A DNA stretch of 64,000 bases from JAAYCU01 sp964401335 (GTDB taxonomy: Bacteria; Planctomycetota; Phycisphaerae; UBA1845; PWPN01), in NCBI GenBank assembly GCA_964401335.1, contig CAYNYK010000006.1, forward strand, positions 1-64,000, given 5' to 3'. Made by a program: the position numbers and the translations under genes. Shown in pieces: positions 33,305 to 41,604 of this stretch; within the stretch, counting starts at the first letter, position 1; each line of letters starts with the position of its first letter. Under the pieces are notes generated by a model. The model worked only from the letters and a program-made list of their open reading frames with translations, made no database searches and had not been told where the DNA came from.

Positions 33305-34159
33305 ATGAAATCTCTACGAAAAAACCAATCCGTGATCTTCTGCCTGGCCGTGACTCTTGCAATGTCTGCAACAAGCTCGTTTGCGGCCTCCCGGGTAACT
33401 CAAAGGACTTCGCCGGCGCGATCCGCTTCGTGGTCCGCAACCGCACAACCACGATCCACGGCCACCATACCCAATGCAACAATGCGACGCGCAACCGCCG
33501 CACGGGAAACCCCTGCACGAGCGACTCGGCAAACCATAACGAAGCGAACGCCAGCCATGGGAAATCCCCCGATGTCGCGCAATCAACCCCAAAACGCTCC
33601 GCGACCGCCGGAAAGGTCCCGGCACGGCGATACCAGAAACCGGTATTCCGACAGGTATTCCGGCAATAGCAACCATCGTCCCGCGCTGCCTCAGTATCGT
33701 GATTCCCGGCATCACAGCACACACTTCGGATTTAATTTCAACATAGGACATGTGGCCCCGCCGCCGCTGACCGTATTTGAGCCCGTGTATGTCCAACCTG
33801 TACCCGTCGGTGTACCGGCTATCGTTGCGCCTCCGCCGGTGATGCCAGTCCCGACCGTGCAACCTGCTCTGCCCATAACACAGGGCGTTCTGTTCGATGC
33901 CTTCGTCAGCCGGGATGATCATATCGCCCCGAAAAAAATACTGACCGTCGACGGCATCATGCTGAAGATCAAGGATACGGATGCATACCCACTTGACGTG
34001 GACATCGAGTTGGGCATTCTCGATCATGAATACAATTTCGAGGATCTGCCGATTGGATCAAGAGTTGATATTTACGGCCAATCCGGCCAACTCTACCATG
34101 TGGATATTATCGCCATCGACGATGATACCGAAACGCTCCGATTCACCATCAGTCAATAA
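33305..34159 (+). CDS. Secreted Arg/Ala/Thr/Pro-rich protein, unknown
   Basis: The 284-residue protein has a signal peptide ending near SSFAA. Residues about 30-120 are low complexity, rich in Arg, Ala, Thr, Pro and Ser. Residues about 145-190 are Pro/Val-rich. The last 95 residues form a compact domain with alternating hydrophobics (ILTVDGIMLKIKDTDAY, DLPIGSRVDIYGQSG) that looks like a small beta-barrel. I know no family. GGAGG precedes ATG 33305. The basic N-terminal region could bind polyanions. Confidence 0.7.
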   Translation: MKSLRKNQSVIFCLAVTLAMSATSSFAASRVTQRTSPARSASWSATAQPRSTATIPNATMRRATAARETPARATRQTITKRTPAMGNPPMSRNQPQNAPRPPERSRHGDTRNRYSDRYSGNSNHRPALPQYRDSRHHSTHFGFNFNIGHVAPPPLTVFEPVYVQPVPVGVPAIVAPPPVMPVPTVQPALPITQGVLFDAFVSRDDHIAPKKILTVDGIMLKIKDTDAYPLDVDIELGILDHEYNFEDLPIGSRVDIYGQSGQLYHVDIIAIDDDTETLRFTISQ

Positions 34160-34204
34160 GAGCCCAACGTGGTGATGGAGGAACCGATAGCCTGCATGTG
34201 ATAG

Positions 34205-34272
34205 CCCGGATCATTCACCACGGAGGCCCGTCCAGGCGGGTCTCCGTGGTATCATCCGATGAATAATCCGGG
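34205..34272. repeat. Palindromic element, family 1, copy C (68 bp)
   Basis: It begins CCCGGATCATTCA and ends TGAATAATCCGGG. An inner stem (CCACGGAG with CTCCGTGG) gives a strong hairpin. It has the same length and layout as copy A. Confidence 0.8.
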
Positions 34273-34376
34273 ATAGCGTTCTGGTTCGCTCTATTCGCAA
34301 CGGCCTTTCCGTGGATGACACGGGCCGGAAAGAGGACCGGCCTCGCATCCCCTGCATAACTGTTCCCGAACGAGCG

Positions 34377-35447
34377 TTATGTATATCGATACTCGCGGGC
34401 GGTGCGATAGAGGGTCAGGATGTTCTCGATCGGCACATCCGGCTGGACGGCGTTGGAGGCCGCAACCATGTAACCGCCGTTCCGGCCTAATACCTCGATC
34501 AAGTGCAGAACCTCCGCCTCGATCTGAGCGGGTGTACCGAACGGCAACAGTTCCTGCGTATCGATCCCGCCATAGAAGGAAATTCTTCCGCCGAACAGAC
34601 GAGCGAGGTTTTCCGCCGACATCCCGGTCGCCTTGGGCTGGATCGGGTCCAGCATATCGACGCCCATCTCGATCAGATCCTCGATGATCGGGACCACCGC
34701 CCCGTCGGTATGATACCGCGTCTTCAGATTCATACGCTTGAACGGCACCACCAGCTCGGCGTGCCAGGGCCGCACATGCTCGCGCCACACGGCCGGCGAC
34801 ATCAGCATCGCCGTCTGCATCCCGACATCACTGTTGCTCCAGACAACGTCGATCCGGCCTTCCGCCGCCTCCACGGCCCGAAGCGTGACCGTCTGGTAGA
34901 ACCGGGTGACATGCCCCAGGATCGCCTCGGCGATATCCGGATTCTCGACCAAATCCATCAGGTATTGCTCGAACCCGCGCAGGAACCACGCCATCTCGAA
35001 GAACATGCCGGTCGGCAACACGATCGCTTTCGGTTCCTCGCGGTTCAGGGTCTTGATTTCCTCCGCGATGTGATCCACGGACATCCAGTCGGGGTTCGGC
35101 CAGGGGTACTCCTCCACCTCCCGCACGGTTTTTGCCCCGGCAAGCGGATGCACGGCCACCTCGCGGTAGGTGCAGAACGGGTTCGCGACGGACCTCCAGG
35201 TGACGCCCCACATGTCCGTCCCCCCGTCGTTGTAACCTAAGGCTCCCGAGAACTTTGACGGGCCAACATAACGGGGCCCCACATAGCGCATGTCGGCACC
35301 CAAATACTGGAGCAACTCCTCGTAGCTGTTCAGCTTCAGGTGAGCCAGCAGTTTCTGGGTGGTTTCTGGTGGGCCATAGTAGTTCAGTGGCGGCCGATCA
35401 GGCTTGCGACACTCAAGGACGGCCAACACGCGCTCACGCGATGTCAT
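34377..35447 (-). CDS. Uroporphyrinogen decarboxylase-family (methyltransferase-like) protein
   Basis: The 356-residue protein starts MTSRERVLAVLECRKPDRPP, the standard opening of the UroD/MtaA/CmuA family. It keeps the barrel segments FFEMAWFLRGFEQ, RYHTDGAVVPIIEDLIEMG and LDPIQPKA. The family includes heme-synthesis enzymes and corrinoid-dependent methyltransferases. The sequence style and lack of heme neighbours favour a methyl-transfer or sugar-related role of the kind frequent in planctomycetes. Function not assigned. It diverges from a symporter gene. Confidence 0.85.
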   Translation of the reverse strand: MTSRERVLAVLECRKPDRPPLNYYGPPETTQKLLAHLKLNSYEELLQYLGADMRYVGPRYVGPSKFSGALGYNDGGTDMWGVTWRSVANPFCTYREVAVHPLAGAKTVREVEEYPWPNPDWMSVDHIAEEIKTLNREEPKAIVLPTGMFFEMAWFLRGFEQYLMDLVENPDIAEAILGHVTRFYQTVTLRAVEAAEGRIDVVWSNSDVGMQTAMLMSPAVWREHVRPWHAELVVPFKRMNLKTRYHTDGAVVPIIEDLIEMGVDMLDPIQPKATGMSAENLARLFGGRISFYGGIDTQELLPFGTPAQIEAEVLHLIEVLGRNGGYMVAASNAVQPDVPIENILTLYRTAREYRYT

Positions 35448-35526
35448 GCATGATCTCCTTCACTTCCGGCTAACCCATCATCATGAAACCCAATGCAACC
35501 TCACAATACAATTCGCTCCTTGCACC

Positions 35527-35556
35527 TTGACATGCCGGGGCCTTTTAGATTACATA
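35527..35556 (+). promoter_or_regulatory. Possible promoter of the symporter gene
   Basis: TTGACA at 35527-35532 is a perfect -35 box. TTACAT (35550-35555, 17-base spacer) or TACATA (35551-35556, 18-base spacer) is a weaker -10. Confidence 0.45.
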
Positions 35557-35601
35557 CTGTCTTTCAGGATTTCCACTGGCCTCTCAATCGGGAAGGTGGT
35601 A

Positions 35602-37314
35602 ATGCAAATCCTTGAACATCTGTCATTGATCGACGGCCTTGTGATCCTTGGTTACATGGCCTTGACCGCCTTTCTGGGCCTTGCCTTTCGCCGCCAGAGT
35701 TCCTCGACCGAGTTCCTTCTCGCCAACCGGGGGATGGGTTGGCTGCCGGTCGGCCTTAGCGTAATGGCCACCCTCTTCAGCGCCAACTCCTTCCTGATGA
35801 TTCCCGGCGAAACCTTCCGCTACAACCTGTTTTTCGTCGGCATCCTGGTCGGAATCATCAGCACCATGCCCCTGGTGATGCGGTGGATTATTCCCATCTA
35901 CGTGCGGTCGGGATGCGTAACGGCCTATGAATTGCTCGAAAGGCGATTTGACGTTCGCGTGCGGGTATTCGCGGCGGCGCTCTTCATTTTACTGCGGATG
36001 GGCTGGATGGCCGCCGCCACCTTCGCCTGTTCCCTGGCCGTCTCGGTAATCTCCGGCACCGACCTGCTGCTGACGATCTGGGTCATGGGTATCGTTACCA
36101 CGATTTATACGGTTACCGGCGGCATCAAGGCCGTCATGTGGAACGATGTGGTTCAGTTCGTTGTTTTCACCGTGGCGATCCTAGGGGCCCTGGGGATTGC
36201 GTTGGCCCACGTGCCCGGCGGCTGGTCGGGCACATGGTCCGCTTACGAGTCGGCCGGCAAAATGCAACTCGTGGACCCCCGGTGGGACCTGAGTCTGCGG
36301 ATGGGAATGTGGGTTTTGATTATCGGCCAGTTCATCGAAATGCTCTCGGCCTACTCGACCGATCAATCGCTGGTGCAAAGATACCTCACGGCCACATCGG
36401 TCTCGGTCTGCCGCCGCGCCTTTGTTGCCAACATCGTCGGGACGTTCCTGGTTCTCCCTGGACTCATGATCCTTGGTGTCGCTCTTTCGAGTTTCTATCA
36501 GGCACACCCGGATCGGTTGGCGGCCGCTCCCACCGAGTATTTCCTCCGCAAGCCGGCGGACCTTCGGAACGCCCCCGAACTGGTCAGGGCCATGGCCGAC
36601 CGCAAGCAGATGAGCCCCGCGGAATGGCTACAACAGGCGACAAACGATCCCGCTCTGCTTCGTCGCGACCTGACCGCCCGCTATGCCGAGAATCCACAAC
36701 TGGCGGCCCAGGATCTCTACCAGGTCAATCGCCAGGATGAAGTTCTCCCCTTGTTCGTGCGCCGGGAGATGCCGCGGGGACTCATCGGCCTGGTCCTTGC
36801 CGCCTTGCTGGCGGCCACCATGTCCAGCCTCGCCGGGGGCATTCATTCGATCGCTACCTCGATCGTCGTCGACTTCAAGAACCGTTTCCTTGCACGGCGC
36901 TCGGACGCGGACAGTCCCCATGAAGTCCGCTTTATCCGCCTGCTCACCCTGGTGCTGGGCCTGGCCGCCACCGCCCTGGCCTGCTTTGTCAGCCGCCTTG
37001 GTCCGGTCTTCGATATGAACAAGAAACTGAACGGCTCGTTTTCGGGGCCGTTGCTGGCCGTGTTTCTACTGGCTTTCTTCTGTCAACGAGCCCGCGCGAT
37101 CCCCGTGCTATTAGCCGCCGTTATCGGGACAGGCCTCACGGTCTGGTTGACCACGCTGAGTGAGCTGCAACGTCTACCCGCCTGGCTGACCTCGACCGGT
37201 ACCATCGCCCCCATGTGGTTCTGCGTTTTCGGTTTCCTGAGCACCTGGCTGATCGGTTACCTCGCCAGCCTGGCAGCGCCAGCAAAAAACACCAGCCCGA
37301 CTCGTGCCGCCTAG
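35602..37314 (+). CDS. Sodium/solute symporter (SSS, SLC5-like)
   Basis: The 570-residue membrane protein has about 13 predicted helices. The first helices (LVILGYMALTAFLGLAF) and the SVMATLFSANSFLMIPGE segment with conserved Ser/Asn match the SSS family, which uses sodium to import sugars, sialic acid or organic acids. A hydrophilic insert of about 100 residues lies around 310-400, unusual for the family. I start at 35602 because GGAAGG precedes it; upstream frame is not membrane-like. The last eight or so codons run into a dispersed repeat (ACCAGCCCGAC). Confidence 0.92.
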   Translation: MQILEHLSLIDGLVILGYMALTAFLGLAFRRQSSSTEFLLANRGMGWLPVGLSVMATLFSANSFLMIPGETFRYNLFFVGILVGIISTMPLVMRWIIPIYVRSGCVTAYELLERRFDVRVRVFAAALFILLRMGWMAAATFACSLAVSVISGTDLLLTIWVMGIVTTIYTVTGGIKAVMWNDVVQFVVFTVAILGALGIALAHVPGGWSGTWSAYESAGKMQLVDPRWDLSLRMGMWVLIIGQFIEMLSAYSTDQSLVQRYLTATSVSVCRRAFVANIVGTFLVLPGLMILGVALSSFYQAHPDRLAAAPTEYFLRKPADLRNAPELVRAMADRKQMSPAEWLQQATNDPALLRRDLTARYAENPQLAAQDLYQVNRQDEVLPLFVRREMPRGLIGLVLAALLAATMSSLAGGIHSIATSIVVDFKNRFLARRSDADSPHEVRFIRLLTLVLGLAATALACFVSRLGPVFDMNKKLNGSFSGPLLAVFLLAFFCQRARAIPVLLAAVIGTGLTVWLTTLSELQRLPAWLTSTGTIAPMWFCVFGFLSTWLIGYLASLAAPAKNTSPTRAA

Positions 37315-37362
37315 CGAAATGCTGCTTCGCAGAGTAGCAATCGCCAGCAAAGGTTTCTCTCT

Positions 37363-37396
37363 ACCAGCCAGAAGCAATTTACCTCGCTCGCCATGG
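37363..37396. repeat. Family 3 repeat fragment
   Basis: These 34 bases match 29411-29444 in reverse complement at 30 positions. The core is TTTACCTCGCTCGCCATGG. Confidence 0.7.
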
Positions 37397-37447
37397 TCGT
37401 TCGACCTGACCCTCGGCTCTGAGGATCAGGCTCTCGAGAGGCGGCAG

Positions 37448-37503
37448 GGTGGCATGGGCAGGCTCTTGTCGTGCGGTAGCAGGACAAGGGTCTGCCCGTG
37501 CTT
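37448..37503. repeat. Palindromic element, family 2, copy 2
   Basis: GGTGGCATGGGCAGGCTCTT is mirrored by GACAAGGGTCTGCCCGTGC. The stem is imperfect at a few positions. Confidence 0.75.
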
Positions 37504-37522
37504 TATGCTAACACCGAGAACA

Positions 37523-37570
37523 CGTGGGCAGGTTCTTGTCCCGTAAAGGCGGGATAAGCATCTGCCCACG
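37523..37570. repeat. Palindromic element, family 2, copy 3
   Basis: CGTGGGCAGGTTCTTGTCCC pairs with its downstream complement ending TCTGCCCACG. It lies 20 bases after copy 2. Confidence 0.75.
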
Positions 37571-37844
37571 CCATTCTGAGTGTAATCGTTCCCCGACCTT
37601 CGAAAAAGGTGAGGCACCCTTCCGCGGCTTGCGATCAGGCGGGTCACTTTACGATTAATCCGTGCGTATATTATGGGAACTTTTAACGGTCGGGGAATTC
37701 GATAAAGCCTAATCCATTCGAGCGTTAAGGGGACCGTCGGCGACACCGATACAGAGATAGCCTGTCTTGATTTGCGCGCCAAGGGCGCAGGGCAGGTTGG
37801 TTCACGGTCGGCATACGCTATGCCGGTCGGTCGAAGGGTGAAAT

Positions 37845-38981
37845 GTGGCCGTACCATTTTTACGAATACGCCGGCATGTCGGACCCATCGGGCTCGATCT
37901 GGGGACCCATTTTTTGCGCATGATCCAGTTGGTTCATGAAGGTGAACGCTTCGCGGTTTTGGATTGTGCCCAGCAGATTGTCCCGTTGGAAATAAAGTCC
38001 CGGGCCGAATATGAGCTGATCATCCTGTCCAGCGTGAGCCGGATGCTGAAGGAGGGTCGTTTCGCAGGCCGTGACGTGGTGACCGCGCTGGGCTGGAATG
38101 ATCTGCAGATTCGTAACCTGCGCTTGCCCGCCGACACGCAGGGGGACGTGGAGAACGAAATCCGCCGCCAGGCGGAGGAACGCTTCGGCATGGATCCGGT
38201 GGAGACGGAGTTTCGTTTCCTACCGGCCGGCGATGTGCGCCAAGGAACGGAGGTGTGCCAGGAGGTGATTGTCCTGGGCGCCGCCCGCTCGACGATCGAG
38301 ACCCATATCGACCTGCTGGGCAAGTTAGGGTTAAAACCGGCGGCCATTGATGCCGGGCCGTGTGCCTTGTTCCGGAGTTTCGAGCGTTTTTTACGTCGCG
38401 AAGAGGACGACGAGCAGGTCCACGCCCTCGTGGATATGGGCTACGAGGCCACGCGGGTTGTGCTCTCCCGCGGGACGGACTTGATTTTGTTCAAGGCGAT
38501 TCCCCTCGGCGGGCGGCATTTTGATCGCTTGCTGAGCGAGCGACTCGACCTGAGCCGATACGAGGCTTCGGAAATCCGCATGCGCGTTCAGGGATGCCGA
38601 GCGGATTCGGAAACGGGAAACGCGGACGAAAACGATCCGCCGCCGGACAGCCTGAAACGCGCGGTGTTCGATGCATTACGACCGGCCCTTGAGCAGATCG
38701 GCAAGGAGATCGCGCTTTGCCTGCGCTATTGTTCGGCGACGTTCCGGGGACTGCGTTGTGAAACCATCACCACCGTCGGCGGACAGGCCCGTGACCCGGC
38801 CCTACGGGGATTCCTCGCCGATCAGGTTGGTCTGCCCTTCGAGGTGGGCCGCCCGATGCGGAATGTTGTGCTGGATCGCGGCGGATGCACGCTCGACCGC
38901 CGCGCGGGACAACCGGAATGGGCGATGGCCGTCGGCCTGGCCCTGAAACCGCTGCATCAAACCGTCGAGGTGATGCGATGA
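37845..38981 (+). CDS. PilM-like type IV pilus/secretion assembly ATPase-fold protein
   Basis: The 378-residue cytoplasmic protein has an actin-like fold. IGLDLGTHFLRMIQL at about 14-28 is the first phosphate-binding strand. VDMGYEATRVVLSRG near 201-215 is the second, and TITTVGGQARDPALRGFLAD near 308-327 the adenosine motif. This is the PilM/FtsA-like pattern. PilM recruits PilN to the inner membrane. The start codon is GTG at 37845 with AAGGGTG upstream. Its stop overlaps the next gene by 4 bases. PilO, PilP and PilQ genes are not in the window. Confidence 0.85.
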   Translation: MAVPFLRIRRHVGPIGLDLGTHFLRMIQLVHEGERFAVLDCAQQIVPLEIKSRAEYELIILSSVSRMLKEGRFAGRDVVTALGWNDLQIRNLRLPADTQGDVENEIRRQAEERFGMDPVETEFRFLPAGDVRQGTEVCQEVIVLGAARSTIETHIDLLGKLGLKPAAIDAGPCALFRSFERFLRREEDDEQVHALVDMGYEATRVVLSRGTDLILFKAIPLGGRHFDRLLSERLDLSRYEASEIRMRVQGCRADSETGNADENDPPPDSLKRAVFDALRPALEQIGKEIALCLRYCSATFRGLRCETITTVGGQARDPALRGFLADQVGLPFEVGRPMRNVVLDRGGCTLDRRAGQPEWAMAVGLALKPLHQTVEVMR

Positions 38982-39529
38982 AGGAAATCGATTTTCTGCC
39001 GAGACATTTTCACCATGCCGCCCGTCGGCGGAAAACACGTCGGCGACTAGCCGTTCTGGCCGGTCTGGTGTTTGCGTATGTCTTGGTTCATCTCACCTAT
39101 GAAACACGGGTGGATCGTGTCCTGGCGTCGTCGTCCGAATGGTTCGACGAGGACGTTGATCCCCCTCTAGCCACCGCACCCGCGGGCAACCGCGATGCCG
39201 CCAAAACCGATGGCCCGACCCGACTCGACCCCTGCCTCGTTCAGGCCGAGCGAGCGGTACGCCGGCTTTTGGGTGACGAATATCAATTGCGCTGGATATC
39301 GTTCGAGACCACCGTACAACCAGGTGCCGATCAGCTCAATCTTCATGGGTGTCTGCGGGCGGTGGCGCAAAACGAATTGAGCGTCGGCATATTCATGGGC
39401 CGACTCGCATCCCGCCCATTTTGCAGGGCGATGGAGCTTCGTTGGCTACGGGAAGTCCTCGAGGCCGGTCGGCCGATGCGGGAATTCGAGCTGACTTTCA
39501 CTCTGGACCCCCGCGGTTTCTCCAAATGA
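38978..39529 (+). CDS. PilN-like inner-membrane protein
   Basis: The 183-residue protein begins MKEIDFLPRHFHHAARRRKT, like the INLLP motif that PilN uses to bind PilM. One membrane helix lies at about 24-42. The periplasmic part has a ferredoxin-like pattern at the end (LNLHGCLRAVAQNELSVGIF and FELTF). It is translationally coupled to the pilM-like gene (ATGA). The short length without an obvious coiled coil is a little unusual. The assignment leans on context plus the N-terminus. Confidence 0.72.
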   Translation: MKEIDFLPRHFHHAARRRKTRRRLAVLAGLVFAYVLVHLTYETRVDRVLASSSEWFDEDVDPPLATAPAGNRDAAKTDGPTRLDPCLVQAERAVRRLLGDEYQLRWISFETTVQPGADQLNLHGCLRAVAQNELSVGIFMGRLASRPFCRAMELRWLREVLEAGRPMREFELTFTLDPRGFSK

Positions 39530-39554
39530 AGGTTGAAAAGGGATCATCAAGGTC

Positions 39555-41096
39555 ATGCACATAGCCGCCGAACATCATGCGCATTTTCTGAAAAGATACG
39601 GCTCGACCGGGGCGGAGGTCTCGAAGCCGGTCTTGTCCATGACCCGGCTGACGTATCTTACCCTTGGGTTGCTGGTGTTGGTGGCGGCGACCTCGGTCGG
39701 GGGGATCCTTGGAATCATCCGGAAAGACGCACCGATTGAATATCTCGTGGTCTGCAGCGCCTGCGGTTCGCTGGTGGTTATGGCCATCGTCATGTTGTTG
39801 CTGGGTAAATACATGACCCAGCGCTCCCTGCAAGTCATCGAGGAACGATTACAACGCCTGATTCGCGAGGACCGTGTGGAGGGATTGAACGTTGCCGTGC
39901 CGGATGATCTGCGGCCGGTAATGTCCGCCCTGGGCGAATACGTCGAACAGGTCCGCGAGCGCGTCGACCGGCTCCGGGTACGGAAAAAAGAACTGGATAT
40001 CCAGATGCGGGTGGCGGAAACGGAGCGACGCAACAGCGAGGCAATCATTCTCAGCCTCAACGAGGCGGTGCTGGTGGTCGACGCATTCGGTGATCTGGCC
40101 CTGGCGAATGCGGCGGCGGAAAACATGTTCGGCTTTGAGCTGGAGGCCTGTCGCCATCGGCCTCTGGAGCAAGTCCTCTCGGACGGTTCGCTGATTGATT
40201 TGATAAAGACGACGCGACAGCAAACCGAGGGGGAGAAGTATCGGCAGGTGGAATACACCGCCTCCCGCGACGGTCAGAGGCGGACCTTTCATATTACCCT
40301 GACCCGGCTAACCAATGCCGAGGGGCAACCGGGGGGCGTCGTGGCCGTCTTTCACGATGTGACCTTCGAGCACCAGGCCGCCCAGAACAAGGCCGATTTT
40401 GTTTCCGCCGTCTCCCATGAATTGCGCACCCCGCTGTCCAGCATCAAGGCCTATATCGAAATGCTGCTCGACGGTGAAGCCCGCGACGAAGCCGCCCGAC
40501 GCAATTTCCTGCAAATCATCGCGGAGGAAACCGCCCGTTTGCAGCGGTTAATCGAAAACATTCTGAATATATCCCGCATCGAATCGGGTCTGGTCCAGGC
40601 CTGCCCGGAGTGGATTCAACCCCATGCCGTGATCCGAATCATCCTGGATACGCTGGCCCCGCAGGCCAGGGAAAAGCGGGTGCGGTTGGAGGACGGCCTG
40701 ATCGAGGGGCTGCCCCCCATCTGGGCGGATCGGGACATGCTTCACCGCGCGGCGCTGAACGTCATCGGCAACGCTTTGAAATATACGCCGACCGGCGGCC
40801 TTGTCCGCGTCAGTACGGGCGTGGATATGGAGCGGGGACACTACGTGATCACCGTCGCGGATAACGGCATAGGCATTAAAAGCCAGGACCTGGACCGCAT
40901 TTTCGACAAGTTCTATCGCGGCAAGGAGGCCGCCGCGGTCGCCAGGGGGACCGGCCTGGGACTGAACCTGGTCAAGTACATCGTGGAAAACGTCCATGGC
41001 GGAGCCATTTCCGTGACCAGCGAGCCGGGTGCGGGCACTACCATGATTCTCAGATTTCCTTTATCGCCGCAACCAACCACGAGGGAACAGCCATGA
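39555..41096 (+). CDS. Membrane sensor histidine kinase with PAS domain
   Basis: The 513-residue protein has two membrane helices (about 33-55 and 62-84), a HAMP-like/coiled-coil segment to 160 and a PAS domain at about 162-275. The dimerisation domain follows with the phospho-acceptor His288 in SAVSHELRTPLSS. The ATPase domain has N-box NVIGNALKYTP, G1 VADNGIGI and G2 GTGLGL. There is no large extracellular sensor. It overlaps the receiver gene by 4 bases, so the two are a probable pair. It starts 25 bases after the pilN-like gene. Confidence 0.95.
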   Translation: MHIAAEHHAHFLKRYGSTGAEVSKPVLSMTRLTYLTLGLLVLVAATSVGGILGIIRKDAPIEYLVVCSACGSLVVMAIVMLLLGKYMTQRSLQVIEERLQRLIREDRVEGLNVAVPDDLRPVMSALGEYVEQVRERVDRLRVRKKELDIQMRVAETERRNSEAIILSLNEAVLVVDAFGDLALANAAAENMFGFELEACRHRPLEQVLSDGSLIDLIKTTRQQTEGEKYRQVEYTASRDGQRRTFHITLTRLTNAEGQPGGVVAVFHDVTFEHQAAQNKADFVSAVSHELRTPLSSIKAYIEMLLDGEARDEAARRNFLQIIAEETARLQRLIENILNISRIESGLVQACPEWIQPHAVIRIILDTLAPQAREKRVRLEDGLIEGLPPIWADRDMLHRAALNVIGNALKYTPTGGLVRVSTGVDMERGHYVITVADNGIGIKSQDLDRIFDKFYRGKEAAAVARGTGLGLNLVKYIVENVHGGAISVTSEPGAGTTMILRFPLSPQPTTREQP

Positions 41097-41494
41097 AGAG
41101 GATTTTGATCGCCGACGATGAAACCCACATTCTCAACGTGGTGTCCATCAAACTCAGCAACGCCGGATACCAGGTGGAGACCGCCGAGGATGGGGCGGAG
41201 GCCTATCGAGCGGCCTTGGCCAATCCGCCGGATTTGCTGATTACCGATTATCAAATGCCGTACCTCAGCGGCGTGGAGTTATGCGCGAAGCTGGCGGCCG
41301 AGCCGCCGACCCGCTCCATTCCGGCCATCTTATTGACCGCCAGAGGTTACAGCATTTCGCCGCAGGATAAGACCTCGTCCGGTATCAGGCGGGTCATTGA
41401 CAAGCCGTTCAGCCCGCGCGAGGTGTTGAACTGTGTCGAGGAAATTCTCGCCGACGTTTCGACGGACATGCCGATGGCCGGTGTCGGCGTCTAA
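41093..41494 (+). CDS. Single-domain response regulator
   Basis: The 133-residue protein is a receiver domain alone. The acidic pocket is Asp8/Asp9 (IADDE), the phosphorylated residue is Asp52 (LLITDYQMP), Thr82 and Lys104 complete the site. No output domain is present, so it must act by protein contact, perhaps on the pilus-like proteins or the HD-GYP protein downstream. Start overlaps the kinase stop (ATGA). Confidence 0.95.
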   Translation: MKRILIADDETHILNVVSIKLSNAGYQVETAEDGAEAYRAALANPPDLLITDYQMPYLSGVELCAKLAAEPPTRSIPAILLTARGYSISPQDKTSSGIRRVIDKPFSPREVLNCVEEILADVSTDMPMAGVGV

Positions 41495-41604
41495 TAGTGC
41501 ATCCTGAAACCGGCGTGGCCCCCGGCATGGTGGGTTGCCGGGACGCGTCGGCAAAAGGAGACCGACGCCATGGGTTTTGAGGACGCACTTGAAAGAGGTG
41601 TTTT

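Larger units (their letters stand above)
37315..37844. other. Intergenic region packed with repeats
   Basis: No coding frame is convincing. It holds a family 3 fragment (37363-37396) and two family 2 palindromes (37448-37503 and 37523-37570) in tandem. The remaining 270 bases before the pilM-like gene show nothing clear. Confidence 0.65.
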
